Part shown: piece by piece, positions 1 through 11,737 of the stretch
Layout of the letters: every line of letters begins with the position of its first letter
Position numbering within the stretch: position 1 is the stretch's first letter
Source of the DNA: Panicum virgatum
Taxonomy: Eukaryota; Streptophyta; Magnoliopsida; Poales; Poaceae
Direction: 5' to 3'
Assembly: GCF_016808335.1 (NCBI RefSeq)
Contig: NC_053149.1
Span: forward strand, 38,890,118 to 38,954,117
DNA length: 64,000 bases
The notes under the pieces: generated by a model
Databases searched by the model: none
What the model was told of the DNA's origin: nothing
What the model saw: only the letters and a program-made list of their open reading frames with translations
Position numbers and translations under genes: made by a program

Positions 1-2211
1 TTCCCGACGACCAGGGCCCCCGCCGCCATTGCCAGCACAGCTAAGCGCACCTCCATGCCCCGCTCTATACTCAAGTGGTTTACGCGTATCGCGCTGACCA
101 TCCCAGGCCAAAGACCCGCTCAGTTTTACCCTCGGCTTGTGAAATTTGGCTGATTCCGGCGATCCGCCACCGCGGGAGCCCTGCTCCAGCGAGTCTTGCC
201 GCCGCCCGCGCCCCAACTGCCTGCGGCCGCTCGATCTCGAATCCACGGCCTAGATTAGATCTAGACCCGAGCCGCCCTGAGCCATCAGATCGAGATCCGA
301 CGGTCCCGATCTGAAGATACCGTTTCGGCCTGGAATTTTGTTAAAGAACCCCCCATCTTTCTTGATATCAACCCGCAGTCCATCTCTTTTCAAAAATAAT
401 TGCAGTTTGGCCCAGAATTTAGCAAGCAGCCCCCTGAGCTTTTTAAATATAGAACCCGCCATCCTAGCTTGGTAATTTCGCGAGCTAGACCCCAGATCTA
501 ATCCTTAATTACATTTAGGCCCTCGGTTTTTGCCAAGAACCCCCCTGGAGCTCAAGTTTTCTTGCAAATAGGTCCCTGGAACTTGTTTTTGGCCTAGATT
601 TTGCGTTTTAGCTCCGTTTTAGGCGTTCTTTATGTCCACGCGATCGTTGTAATGCGTAGAATAGTTTTAGACTAGTTTAGTGTGATGTTTTTATGTATTA
701 ATGTACTATTTCTTAGCTTTTGTTAGTGTTTGCTTGTATGCTTATTGTGTGCCTTGCTTTTGGCCATGTGTTCGTGAGTAGACGTTGATCCATCTGAGGA
801 GCCCCAGTACTAGTACCCGGAGCAGCCATCTACTGAGTAGTTTGAGCAGCAGCCGTAGCAGTACGAGGAAGGCAAGTATAACATGAACACCACCTATCAC
901 CTTTAATTACATTTTCATACTGCATTTTAATACTATATGCCTATAAGGACTTTCCTAGCCACTTTATATCCTTTACATATTACCTTGGGTTGCATTTTGG
1001 TTAGTTGTGCTAGGTGCCGCGCTATAACACACTTGGTCCTTTTTAATTAATTTGATTAATGGTTTATGCAACTTAATTCTGGGAGTGGCCCTCTGTGCTC
1101 CGTGCTTGGGTGGCTCACGTCCCGTTAAAATATGTTTTGTTAGAAACATGGTTTAGGGGGCCGGCACGGTGCTTAGTGCTTGGTTGGCCACTCTCCACAA
1201 GGATCGGTTCATAGAGCGACAACCTGGGACAACAGCGCTACCATAAGACTGGAATGGGACGGTCTTGGCGTAATAATTAGGTCTTTTTGGTTTGGAGTAA
1301 CTCACCTGTGGGGCAGGGGCGGTAAGATTCTATGGCCCTCGTGCTGAGTGGCCTCGTCTGTGCTTCGTGTCTTGACGCCCACTAGACCTGCTCCATAGTC
1401 GCCGATCCACCCTCGCGGTTACTCCCTACCAACGAGATTCTTTGTAAAGGCATCGTAGTGAGTTTGCTAGCCATCTCACCTAAGGAAGTGTGATGAACAA
1501 CTAGCGTAGCTTACGACTTGTGGGTAAAGATGTGCAACCTCTGCAGAGTGTAAAACTGGTATGCTAGCCGTGCTCACGGTTATGAGCGGCCCAGATCCTC
1601 CTTTTGATTAGTGGGGTTATCTTCCTTTGACGAGGCAGGTTTCCCCGGGTGGCTTGGTTCGGTTTGGTTCTCAGTAGATCTTAATTAATTTTGATTAATT
1701 ATTATGTAACTGGGTTTATGGTAATTCATCAACTCGTAGTAAATAGCTTTAATAAAATTTTGCCAATACTTAAAAGCTAATGCAGTTGAGTCAGCCAACT
1801 TTAGAGCCTCATAGTTTGTGTTATACTTGTTGAGTACAAGTTGTGTACTCACTCTTGCCTCTTCTCTACTTTTTCCTCTTGGATACTCTACTGCTGCTCA
1901 GTTTCTACCGACGCGAGGGAGTTCGCTCAGCGCTACCAGGACTACGAGAACTTCTAGGCGTTTCGTCTCCCAGTCGATGTCCCTGTGGCGCCCTGCTCAG
2001 CTTCGGAGAGTTTTTATCGTATTTGTACTTCGCTTCCGCTGTATCAGACATTTTGTCATTAATGTAATAAATAACATTCGTAATCGCTTTATTATATGTT
2101 TTTACGTGATATGTGCTATGATATATTATTTATTCTGTTGTATATACGTGTGACTTGATCATGGCACGTATATGATTGCTCGGTTTATGTCCTTTTATAA
2201 ACCGGGTGTTA
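1..2211 (+). mobile_element. LTR-retrotransposon LTR, partial (outermost layer of nest)
   Basis: No protein is encoded. The stretch has the texture of a grass Ty3 LTR in plus orientation: a GC-rich part at the left edge, runs of unspaced untranslated sequence, a gagtac...gtactc near-palindrome around 1828-1850 like those in other Ty3 LTRs, and an end GGGTGTTACA at 2202-2211. The next base is already the integrase zinc-finger region of the neighbouring Ty3 element, with no polypurine tract or primer site between them. The simplest reading is that this element inserted into that integrase and that the rest of it, and the missing 3' half of the target, lie left of the window. An alternative is an internal deletion joining an LTR to pol. 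The expected 5-bp duplication would be TCTGT (2212-2216), but its partner is out of view. Confidence 0.6.
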
Positions 2212-5200
2212 CATCTGTCTTGACCCTTTTGCACACATCACAATGAGCAACGAATCGAGCGATATCCCCCTTCATACCATTCCACCAATACTTCTCCTTA
2301 AGGTCCAGGTACATTTTCGTAGTGCCGGGGTGAATGGAATAAGCTGAGTTATGGGCTTCATCCAAGATGGTCCTGCGGAAATAACCTTGCTTAGGCACAC
2401 ATAATCTCTTCTTGAATCACAAGACTCCATCCTTATCTACTCTGAAATATGGGGCTTTGCCTTCACTGTTGCGACCTTTAATCCATACTAATCTTCTATC
2501 TTCCATCTGAGCTTCCTTGATCTGGTCATCCAGGACGGGATGGACACTAAGGTTGTAGTTGCAAGAGCGGTGTACAACCCTTAGGTTCAACTTCCTCATT
2601 TCTTCACTCAGCTCTGGGGCTTGTGTAACTAAGTGATGGCAATACGCTTTACGCCTGAGCGCATCAGCCATCAGATTAGCCTTTCCAGGGTGGTAATGAA
2701 TTTCCAAATCACAGTCTTTGATCAACTCCAACCATCTTCTCTGTCTAAGGATGAGGTCTGACTGGGTGAAAATATACTTCAGGCTCTTGTGATCCGTGTA
2801 GATTTCACACTTGTTCCCAATCAGATAATGTCTCCAAATCATGAGGGCATGCACAACTGCTGCTAACTCCAAGTCATGGGTGGGGTAGTTCTGCTCATGT
2901 GTTCTCAACTGTCTTGAGGCATAAGCTACAACTCTTCCTTCTTGCATAAGTACACAACCCAATCCTTGTCGGGATGCGTCGCAATAAACGATAAAGCTCT
3001 TCTGATTATCTGGCAAGACTAGCACTGGGGCAGTAGTTAGTCTCCTCTTCAACTCTTGAAAACTTCTCTCACAAGCTTCAGACCAGACAAACTTCGTGTC
3101 CTTCCGGAGCAACTCGGTCATAGGCCGAGCTATCTTAGAGAAACCTTCGATGAATCTCCGGTAATAGCTGGCTAATCCCAAGATACTCCTGATCTCTGAG
3201 GCTGAGGTTGGTTGCTTCCATTCTGATACTGCCTTGACCTTTTCTGGGTCCACTTCAACACCTTCAGCTGTTAATACCTGACCCAGAAAACTGACTCTTT
3301 GCAACCAGAATTAACACTTACTAAACTTGACATACAACTGGTGTTTTCTGAGCTTTCCCAGCACAACTCTGAGATGTTGTCCATGCTCCTTAGCACTCTT
3401 AGAGTAGACCAGTATGTCATCTATGAATACCACGACAAACTGATCTAACTCCTCCATAAACACCTTATTCATGAGGGTCATGAAAAAGGTAGGGGCATTA
3501 GTCAGACCAAAAGGCATCACTGTGAACTCATACTGGCCATAACGGGTCCTGAAGGCTGTCTTAGAGATGTCCTCTTGTCGCACTCTGAGCTGATGATAAC
3601 CTGACCTCAGATCTATCTTGGAGAAGAACTTATCTCCCTTCAGCTGATCAAACAGGTCATCAATCCGAGGCAGAGGGTACTTGTTCTTGATGGTGACTGC
3701 ATTCAGATCACGGTAGTCCACACAAAGTCTCATGCTTCCATCTTTCTTCTTCACAAAGAGCACTGGGCCTCCCCATGGAGAAGCAGCAGGTCTAATAAAT
3801 CCCTTTTGTTAAAGCTCTTCAAGCTGCTTCTTCAACTCGGCAAGCTCTGGGGCTGCTAACCGATAGGCATTCTTTGCTATAGGCTTGGTTCCAGGGACTA
3901 AGTCAATAGTGAACTCTACATGTCTTTCTGGAGGCATACCGGGTAATTCATCTGGAAACACATCTGCGAATTCCTGAACTACTGGCACATCTTCTGGGGA
4001 TTCTGCTTGGATGTGGTTCTCCATGGAGTCGTATAGTCTAGGCTGGATTAGGCATGTGACTGTTAACCCTTGGTGGTTGTTGACTGTCACTGCTCTCTCA
4101 GCACAGGCTATGTTTCCTCGGTGCTTGGTGAGCCAGTCCATACCGAGTATGACATCTATCCCTTTGGAAGCAAGGACTACTATGTTGGCAAGGAATACTA
4201 CCCCACTTAGGTTTATAGGGATATCTATGACACCTAAGTGGCAAGGTATATGACCTCCAGGTGAACGAGTCATTAGCGGCCTCTTAAGGGCTATAGTAGG
4301 TATATCATGCTTTTCCACAAAGTGGGAAGATATAAAGGAATGCGATGCTCCAGAATCAAAAAGCACTAAGGCTATAGCTGATTGGACTAGAAACTCACCA
4401 AAAATCACTCCTGGTGCATCCTCTGCTTCTTCAGCATACACATGGTTCACCTTTGCCTGGCCGAAGGACTGCTGCTGGCTCCTAGCTGGTGCTGCACGGT
4501 TGGCTTCAGTCGGCTGCTTTGGTCCTGGAACTGAGTTGGAGAAAATAGAAGGGGCGGGCTGGCTGAGATACGGGCAGTTGGCCTTGAAGTGTCCGTCTTC
4601 ACGGCAGTGGAAACAGGTCCTCACATTGGTCACTTGACTTCCACCAGACTGCTGGGTGCGGAAGGTACTTTGGGTCTTCACAACTGGAGCTAACTGAGCT
4701 GGCTTCTGGAAAGAACCAGGGTGCACCTTGAATGAGAAGGCACCCTGGCTCCTCTGACCTGAGTGACCTAGATACTGAGTCCTCTGGAACTTCTCCAACA
4801 GCTGGGGCTTCTTGCTTTCAAACCGACATTTGCACTCACTGAGTTCTACCTTCCTGTTTCTCTCAGTATTGATAGCCCTGTTGACCATGGCATTGAAGTC
4901 ACTGTGGGTGGTGATTTCAACCAAGGTCCTGATTTCAGTGTTAAGCCCACCAAGAAAAGCTTCTTGCTTCGTCTCGTCATCATTGATATCCTCTGGTGCA
5001 TAACGAGACAACTCTGAGAACTTATGAAGATACTCTGTCACAGTCATCCCACCTTGACGAAGCTTTCTGAACTCATCCTTCTTGAGCTTCATAACATTGC
5101 TAGGAATGTGGTGTTCTCTGAAGATCTTGACAAAGTCAGCCCATACCATCTCGTTAGCATTTTTGTTTACTTCCCGATAACTTTGCCACCAAGCAAGGGC

Positions 5201-5641
5201 TGGTCCCCTTAACTGCTGTACTGCGAGCAAAACCTTGTTTCTATCATCTGCATGGACCACTTCAAGCTTCATTTCAATCTCTCGCAGCCAATCATCTGCC
5301 TCAATTGGGTTATCAGATCCTCCAAACTTAGGTGGGTGCAAGCGGTTGAAATCTGCAATTCTGCTGCCATTGCCATTAGGATGCACCGCAGGTCTATGAT
5401 TGCCAAGATTGCCTTGAGCTTGAGCTATGAGAGTGGTCACAAGAACTTGAAGGAGTTGGTTCTGCTGCTGCAATATGGCAGCCAGATCAATGGGTGCTGG
5501 GGCACGAGGAGGCGGCGGCGGTAGGTGTCCATTTTCTAGTGCTTCTGGGGCTACATTCAGAGGGGCTTGGTTTCTCGGGTTGACCTCATCACCGTCTTCC
5601 TGAGCATGGAGTCCCTGGACTCGGCTCGAATGACGAGACAT
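2212..5641 (-). pseudogene. Ty3 gag-pol polyprotein, three in-frame stops, truncated in integrase
   Basis: All segments lie in one minus-strand frame starting at ATG 5641. Visible domains: Gag core around residues 130-235 (ALAWWQSYRE, YLHKFSELSRYAP), CCHC zinc knuckle CFHCREDGHFKANC near residue 343, aspartic protease VLFDSGASHSF near residue 425, reverse transcriptase with FIDDIL at about 3410-3430, RNase H with [11 protein letters not shown] near 2985 and [10 protein letters not shown] near 2790, and the integrase HHCC zinc finger (HPGTTKMYL ... CDVC) at 2230-2340. Stops at about 3809, 3311 and 2417 each fall inside otherwise conserved sequence (for instance EEL-stop-QKGFIRP and KFSKC-stop-FWL) with no frame change, so they are point mutations and the copy cannot make a full product. 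The integrase catalytic core is missing because the neighbouring LTR begins at 2211. Confidence 0.9.
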
Positions 5642-5880
5642 CTACGGTCAAGGAGGGGAAAGATTAGGTGACTCCCCTAGTATATTATTGGGGTACATTT
5701 GTATATTTAAAATATTTTGTACCGCATAATGCACACAAACAAATCATTCAAGCCTCACACAAGCATTCATTCAAACAAGCAGGGATACATAGCACAATGG
5801 ATTACAATAATGCGGCTCGACTTTTAAGGGTCTGCCGGAACAACTTGACTACTGGACCCTACGACACGGTCTTCGGGGTC

Positions 5881-6681
5881 TCAGTCTTCAACTTCACGGT
5901 GTGACGCGGGAGGTGTGGGTGGCACCGATTCACCAATCCTCCTGCGTGGATGAGACAAGGAATACAGCGGAATTCCCTCCAAGATTGGCGGCTCAGCGGC
6001 AGTCCTGGGTTGGTGTTCCTTGCGCTTGACACGGTCCTCTTGGTAGACTCCCCTAAGGAGCTGACTATGGCGGTCTGCCTGCTCCCTAAGGTTCTCTTCG
6101 GCTGCAGCAAGGCGGCTTTCAGCTTCAGCTACTCGGGCTTCTGCATGAGCTAAGGCCAACATAGTCTTACGCCAATGGGACTCCGCTCTCTCAGCACGCT
6201 GGATGAGGTCTTTCACACGCTGGTGCAGTTGGTCGCACAAATCGTCAAGGCTAAGCAAATAGGCAGACATAGCGACAACTGTGGGGTCCTTCTCGGTTCC
6301 TGCGGTGCTCTCCAAGTTGCGGATCCTCGCCGCCCAAGTAGGACAGTTACGATCCAGCGGGGGAAAGTACTTCATGGGGGTAGAACCCAAGTGCCATTCA
6401 AACATCTAGCACAGGTACCGCAACACCTTGCGAGTTACCAGTTGAATGGTGTCAGGCATACGGGCTCCAGTGGCAGTGACACTCCAGGGTTGTATCTCCA
6501 AGAACTTGTCACTGTCACCAATATGCACGGTGACTTCACAGCTTTCGGTGCCATGCTCCATGAACTCGCGACCGACGTACTCCGGATGTTCTGGAATACC
6601 AAGTCGCACAGTGGCAGCATAAGGCACCTTGGGGAATCCATCTTCGTTGATGCAGTAGGTGGTGGTCCAGTCATCAGCCAT
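5881..6681 (-). pseudogene. Extra sense-strand ORF between 5' LTR and gag, one internal stop
   Basis: From ATG 6681 a frame runs 91 codons (starts MADDWTTTYCINEDG; includes RLGIPEHPEYVGREFMEHGT) to a stop at 6406, and continues in the same frame for 174 more codons to 5881. The second half has a strong heptad pattern about 60-115 residues after the stop (QRAERAESHWRK, AEARVAEAESRLAAAEENL), indicating a coiled coil. It has no Gag, protease or polymerase motif and lies where plant Ty3 elements usually have untranslated leader. From memory of grass gene models, similar predicted proteins seem to accompany retroelements; I cannot verify this here. Position, sense orientation and only one stop across about 266 codons suggest a genuine element-borne gene that has recently decayed. 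Function unknown. Confidence 0.6.
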
Positions 6682-6811
6682 CTAATTTACAAGGGTAGGG
6701 TTAGCATAACAACGATAAAGTTTAAGGAGTAATAGGGTTTCAAGGATTGACCATCCTAGGGCTCCTACGGTCATCGTTCACTAACGGTTCGTGTCCAACA
6801 GCCAAGCATGA

Positions 6812-6822
6812 CTCTGATACCA
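6812..6822 (-). other. Primer-binding site of Ty3 element A
   Basis: The minus strand reads TGGTATCAGAG, complementary to the 3' end of initiator tRNA-Met, two bases after the LTR end (...CTCTTCA). It fixes the inner edge of the 5' LTR and the direction of transcription. Confidence 0.85.
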
Positions 6823-6824
6823 CC

Positions 6825-9336
6825 TGAAGAGCCCCGACCCAAAGATCGAGGCTAAACCATGTTTTAATAACCGAAGCAAGTCCCCGGTACAATATATGTT
6901 ATATCAAGTGGAGTCCAAAGTCATATAGAGCTTTATTCAACACGTACACGAGGAGTGAAGTGACAACACCAAGCTACCGCAAATAACCATAGGATAACGA
7001 TTAGCATAACGACATGCAAGACTAGCTTTTCGTCCATCACGGCTCCACTCGATCAGCTTGGGTGCGGACACGATCTACTCGTAATCTTTAGGCACAAAGT
7101 CAGAATCCTCTGAAAAAAAATCAACAAGGGTTGAGTACGAAAGTACTATGCAAGTTCCACCTCGCCCTACGGGAGGGGAATGACATGCATGATACACATT
7201 AAACACAATCTAATAGCAATGCAACTAATGGTATGCAAACCCTTCCAGACACAACCCACATTAGGTAGCTCACTAGTTGTCAGGACCACACCTTAGCCTG
7301 CCCATACCGTGGGCACAGACCATTCGAATGGATTATACACTCTGCAGAGGTCGTACACTGTACTCACACGCTCGACTGCCCGAACGGACAACTGACATAG
7401 CCGACACCCAGCCGTGGTCACGCCCCAACCCAGCCACACAAACCCTCGGGCCCTGACTCTAATGATCTATACCCGTAAACCATCCCTGCGACCGTTAGAC
7501 TAACCATTGGGATTAGGCTAAGTCCAACCCATACCGGAACCTGTGGTCATACTAAAGTAAGCTAGGTGAGATGTCAAAACAACTCGGTACTTATGGTTCA
7601 CCAGGGCAGCAACCATCCCTCAACATACCAACTCGAGCCTACCACCACGGTAGCACTCACCCGCCAGTCTACCACCACGGTAGCACCGGCTCCAGCACAC
7701 CCAGCTTCCCTGGTCTCAGCCAGATCTCTTCGTATCCTAGTCTCAGCTCTGGATATGCATGACTACTCAGATGCTTGCATGAGCATACTCAATCACTCAA
7801 GTACTGGTATATGTAATCGATCCTAGACCCAGGCTATAGCTAAACGTCCTCACATGGATGCAACCGCTCACGTAGGGGTCGATGAAACTTTCCTTCGCTT
7901 ACGTACGTGTCGGCGGCTTCCTGATCGCGGTGCGGGTCTTCTGGCTCCGGCTCGCGGTACTATCCTTCGTGCTCCTCAGCGCGCTCCTCCTCGATCACTC
8001 CGTCGCCTACGGACGGGAACGACACCACCGGCAAATAAACACAAGCCAGCACAAACATAAAATAAAATGAGCTCAAATGGAGATGAAAACAGGAGGAGTG
8101 GATAGTGTATGATTTTATAGGAATTTAGGAAGAAGAATCATTTGAATCGGGGTTTGGATGAGTGAGATATTGTAACTACAAGATTGATGGCTTAAATAAA
8201 TCCGAAAATGGATTAACAAAAATGGAAGGGTGCTTCACGGATTGGGCTGCTCGTGGTTGGTTGAGAGACTGCTTGTTTAATTGTGGGCTGGACTGGTGGG
8301 CTTGCACGGAACTATAAGGTCCATGAGCTTTTAGCTGCTCACGGTAGAGGGGCAGAGACAGGACGTGGTGCCTAGGCGGCGGCCCCGCCAGCACCCACGG
8401 TGGCAGCTCGCCGGAGCTTCACCGGGATCGAGCTTCGGCCCACCGTTTCCAAATCCGAGGGCACGTGGAGAGAGAGAAAGATGAGGGGGTTCCGTTCCGG
8501 CGACTCCGGGCATGGGAGACGGGTTGGGAGGGGGCCGGCCATGGATGGCCATGGTGGCGGCTCTGGAAGCTCGTGGGGGGCTTGCTAGTGGAAGGGAGAG
8601 GGAAGGCCGTGGGTTGGGGCTGGTGGAGGACGGTGTAGGGGTGCTCACCTCGAGAGGAATCGGACCAAGATGGCCTGGGCGAGGAGATCGACGATGCTCT
8701 GTTCTTCAGCTAGAGGAGGAAGAAGAGTTCGGTCCGTGGCTGGTGTGCACGGCGACGAGCTACGGATGGTGCGAGGCGTCACGGTGCAGCACCCGGCTCA
8801 ATTTATAGGCGGCCAAAGACGGTTCGTGGTGAGAAAAATCTCGGTCGGCGAATTGCACGCGGCGACGATAGCACAGCGACGTCGTGGAGTTCCGAGGCTG
8901 GCAGGACGGTTCGACCTGCAGTGGGGACACGGCTTAGGCATGGATTGCGGAGGGCATCGTCGAGCAGCGCGAGCGATGAGGGCAGGTAGGCCGGCGAGCA
9001 AGGCTGCAGCGGAGTGGGGGCACGGCACTGGTCGGCACGGCGTGGTGCCGGGTGCAGCGTGCGGTCCCGTCGCGGGCCCATGTCGTCGGGCGTGCTTCGT
9101 GTGGGAGACAGGCAAGCGTAAGAGACAAACAAGCGTAGGAGACAAGCAAGCCTGGTTTGTGAGCTCGTACGTGGAGTGGACTCAGCAGCAGCTCGAGCAC
9201 GTGCGTACTGCAAGGATTACTTAGCAGTTTAATTATGTAACACCTCATATAAAGATAGTATTATTATATTATTTTATGTTGCCTGTTTAATCGCAAAATA
9301 AGTTTTATTTTGGTAATAAAAAATAGGGATGTTACA
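6825..9336 (-). repeat. 5' LTR of Ty3 element A
   Basis: On the minus strand the LTR starts TGTAACATCCC (9336) and ends GGGGCTCTTCA (6825), about 2.5 kb. A TATA box lies at 8801-8808; a GC-rich transcribed part follows; toward the end there is a GTACTTTCGTACTC near-palindrome (about 7135-7150). The several open frames across 8170-9250 are compositional, not genes. Confidence 0.85.
8801..8808 (-). promoter_or_regulatory. Probable TATA box in LTR of element A
   Basis: The minus strand reads CCTATAAATTGAG, followed downstream by a GC-rich stretch, the expected layout for the U3/R boundary of an LTR promoter directing transcription toward gag. Transcription start not determined. Confidence 0.5.
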
Positions 9337-10475
9337 AGAAGTTGTATCATCTACATGAACAACTCCAAGAAAACGCTCACATGGCCTTCCCAATTTATCA
9401 ACATAATGCAAGCAAAGAGCTAATTGTTCCTTATGTGATACGTCACTAGACTCATCTGCTAAAATTGCAAAGGTCTCCTCACCAAGTTCTTCAATTATTT
9501 TCTTTCTTGTTTCTATGGCACAACATTGAATAAGTTGCTTTTGTATCTTTGGGCTAGTTAAGGAGCAATTACCTGGAGCATTGTTGATAACATACTTATG
9601 GACTTCTTTACTATTGGCTGCAAGAAATTTCAGAAGTTCAATAAAATTCTCTCTGTTGCTAGAGTCTTCACTTTCATTATGTCCATGGAAGGCCAACTCT
9701 TGATGCAATAGAAACTTCAAACATCTTAGCGAATACCTCAGCCTGATCATATAAAGACCACGATCCTCATTACTCCACTTCTCAATTTTATCATCAATTG
9801 CTGCATTAGGATTCATAAAGCCAATGTATTTCTCTTGAGCTGTCTTATGCGCAACAGAACCAATATGTTTCAGAAGTGATTTCTCTCCTATATTCAATTA
9901 TTCCAACCCTTTGTTGTAAATGCATCTGTCTCCTTGACCCTACTATGTTTGTTCTTGAACAAGTAGCATAAGAAGCAAAACACAGCTTCTTTTTTTTATA
10001 CTATATTCAACCCAATCATATTTGTAAAACCATACACATTTAAAAATCCGATCTCTACCTCCAATTAGTCTTTTCTTAAATTCATGTGCATAAGGTTGGA
10101 ATGGACCTTTAACAATATATGACCTTCTAATTGCATCTTGATCATTAAAAGTCTAACTTGCAATGGGAAGCCTTTCACCTGGATCATGAGGAAGGAGATT
10201 GATATCATAAATCAGTGATTGTGGTGGAAAGACATTAAGTTGGTGGTGGGATTGGTGGCAGGATATCATCTTCAGCTTCAATTGATTCTGAAAGCACACT
10301 AGATGTCACAATACTAGGATTAACATCTTCTTCAATTATCCTCTCTTGCTCTTGAACTTGCTCTTCCACCACTGTTGCAACCGGGACCGGTGAAGGAGAT
10401 AATGAAGCAGCAAGCTTCTTTGCTATATGCTTCTAAAAAAGTGATGCAATGTTCCGATCCCTCTTCATTGTTCAT
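9337..10475 (-). pseudogene. hAT / zinc-finger MYM-type (TTF + DUF4371) transposase remnant
   Basis: Reading minus from ATG 10475 (MNNEEGSEHCITF), an acidic leader is followed, after frame breaks, by the TTF-type zinc-finger region (DINLLPHDPGERLPI, RRSYIVKGPFQPY, FFKCVWFYKYDWVEYS, FCFLCYLF) and then a DUF4371-like segment at 9337-9893 (KHIGSVAHKTA, LLKFLAANSKEVHKYV, LADESSDVSHKEQLALCLHY, ERFLGVVHV). This is the plant hAT-derived family annotated as zinc finger MYM-type protein 1-like or TTF-type. Breaks: a stop in the TTF region (IAS-stop-TFNDQD, about 10155), a frameshift with stops near 9899 (GWNN-stop), and truncation at 9337 by the Ty3 LTR, which removes the catalytic middle and the dimerisation end. 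Confidence 0.75.
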
Positions 10476-11075
10476 AAAATCTACAGAAAAATGAAATACA
10501 TCAATAATCAACCCATATATGATTCTCATCTTCAATTCTTCAATCTATTAATTAATCTACATGTGACATCAATTATCATTAATTCATTTAATGATCTACT
10601 TATCTACATCTACTAATCTACCGACTAGGGTTAAGGAGGGGATGGGGGATCAGAATGGGGATTTACCTTTGGGGGTTGGGACCTTGGGGGCAGGCGCTTC
10701 CTCCACTGGGATCTAGGCCTCTAAGCCTGTGGGGGCTCCGAGCTGGCCGGCGCTGGCAGCATGGCAGGCAGGCGGAGCAAGGGATGACGCAACGAGCTGT
10801 GATAGGCAGGCTGGGCGAGCCAAGCAGAGGTCGAGAGGGAGTCGGGGGTGACCGGCGCAGCGATTTGGGCGAGCTGTGCGAGGGCCGAGGCGCTGAGCCG
10901 AGCGCAGGAGAGGAGGAGGCGGAGATTGGCGGAGGCGGCGCCCAGCGAGGAGTCGGGGGCGGTCAGGGTCGCGTGCAAGAACGAAAGGCCACCAAGGGGC
11001 AGCTGTGCCTTGGCGCCAGTGTAGGCCGATTCACCCTTCATGGCATACCCTAGCCACCCTTTGGGTCCGCCAGTG
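9337..11075 (-). mobile_element. hAT-type DNA transposon, truncated on the left by Ty3 element A
   Basis: A minus-strand transposase-like gene occupies the left part. At the right the sequence ends in an hAT-like inverted terminus (minus strand CACTGGCGGACCCAAAGGG, ending at 11075), beyond which the reading frame of a Ty1 gag start resumes. The candidate 8-bp target copy would be 11076-11083; its partner is out of view. The GC-rich part 10660-11060 is probably the untranslated first exon of the transposase. The left terminus is missing because of the Ty3 insertion at 9336. Confidence 0.55.
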
Positions 11076-11157
11076 GCGGCCCGCTACCGCTACTGCCGTT
11101 GCCGAACTTCGGCTTCTTGGGCAAAGGAGGGCGTAGCAGACTACTATCGCCGGCCAT
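11076..11157 (-). pseudogene. Ty1-copia gag start fragment (element B)
   Basis: ATG at 11157 on the minus strand begins MAGDSSLLRPPLPKKPKFG and is cut after about 27 codons by the hAT terminus. It lies 24 bp inside a tRNA-Met-like primer site (about 11179-11190, TAGTATCAGAGC on the minus strand, one mismatch to the usual TGGTATCAGAGC), the position of a Ty1 gag start. The rest of the element would lie left of the nested insertions and outside the window. Confidence 0.5.
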
Positions 11158-11737
11158 CGCTTGCTTCTGGACTTAACCAGCTCTGATACTAAATGTTGGT
11201 GATGGCCATGAACTCTCGCTGTTGCCCTCTCTCGCTATCTCACGACACAAAGGCAAGATAGGTGAACACAACTCTTTGGGTTTACCGGCAACGAACAACC
11301 CGGCCGCAACAACGGCCTGTATGTTGGCCTTTGATTGAATATGAAGAGAAACACCCATGGCGACTTGGGCCACAGGGGAGCTCAGAGCTATATATACAGA
11401 CTTGGAACACTAAGTCCAATCCCAACTCATAGTGTCCATGAGTAGTGTCTATGTTGTCATATCATCAAGACATCACCTTTAGAAACTACACTCGACAACC
11501 TATAGTTTCTTAGTGTGGATTCCTATTAAACTCTCTCTCTTTTCTCCACCTATCATATTTGTTCTCCATTTATTACGAAGACACCACCTTACTCCCAATA
11601 CACAACATGTGGTGTCCAGTGTATTGGTTTGCGTGTTGACACTGGGTTTTGTATGAGACTCAATTTCTTCCTCTTTCCACTCTCTCATTTATTATGGTGC
11701 CACATAAGCAAAAAATTCTATGTGACAATATATTTAA

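Larger units (their letters stand above)
2212..9336 (-). mobile_element. Ty3 chromovirus-type LTR retrotransposon, 5' part (element A)
   Basis: Read on the minus strand the order is 5' LTR (9336 to 6825), tRNA-Met-type primer site (6822 to 6812), an extra upstream reading frame (6681 to 5881), gag-pol (5641 to 2212), then an abrupt break inside the integrase zinc finger. The 3' half of pol and the 3' LTR are not in the window. The 5' LTR end abuts a decayed hAT transposase gene at 9337, so this element inserted into that hAT. Gag and pol share one frame, as in Tekay/Del-like chromoviruses, but the chromodomain end that would settle the clade is missing. Confidence 0.85.

Noticed and set aside
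6805..6825. Possible tRNA-like sequence (CTCTGATACCA)
   Set aside because: This is the 11-base primer-binding complement of tRNA-Met beside an LTR, not a tRNA gene; the same holds at 11179-11190 and 56703-56714.
8331..9248. Several open frames on both strands of 100-180 codons
   Set aside because: All lie inside the Ty3 element A LTR and lack conserved motifs.
9235..9336. TGTAACACC ... GATGTTACA inverted ends suggesting a 100-bp MITE
   Set aside because: The right end is the LTR start of element A; the left match is short and no target duplication flanks it.
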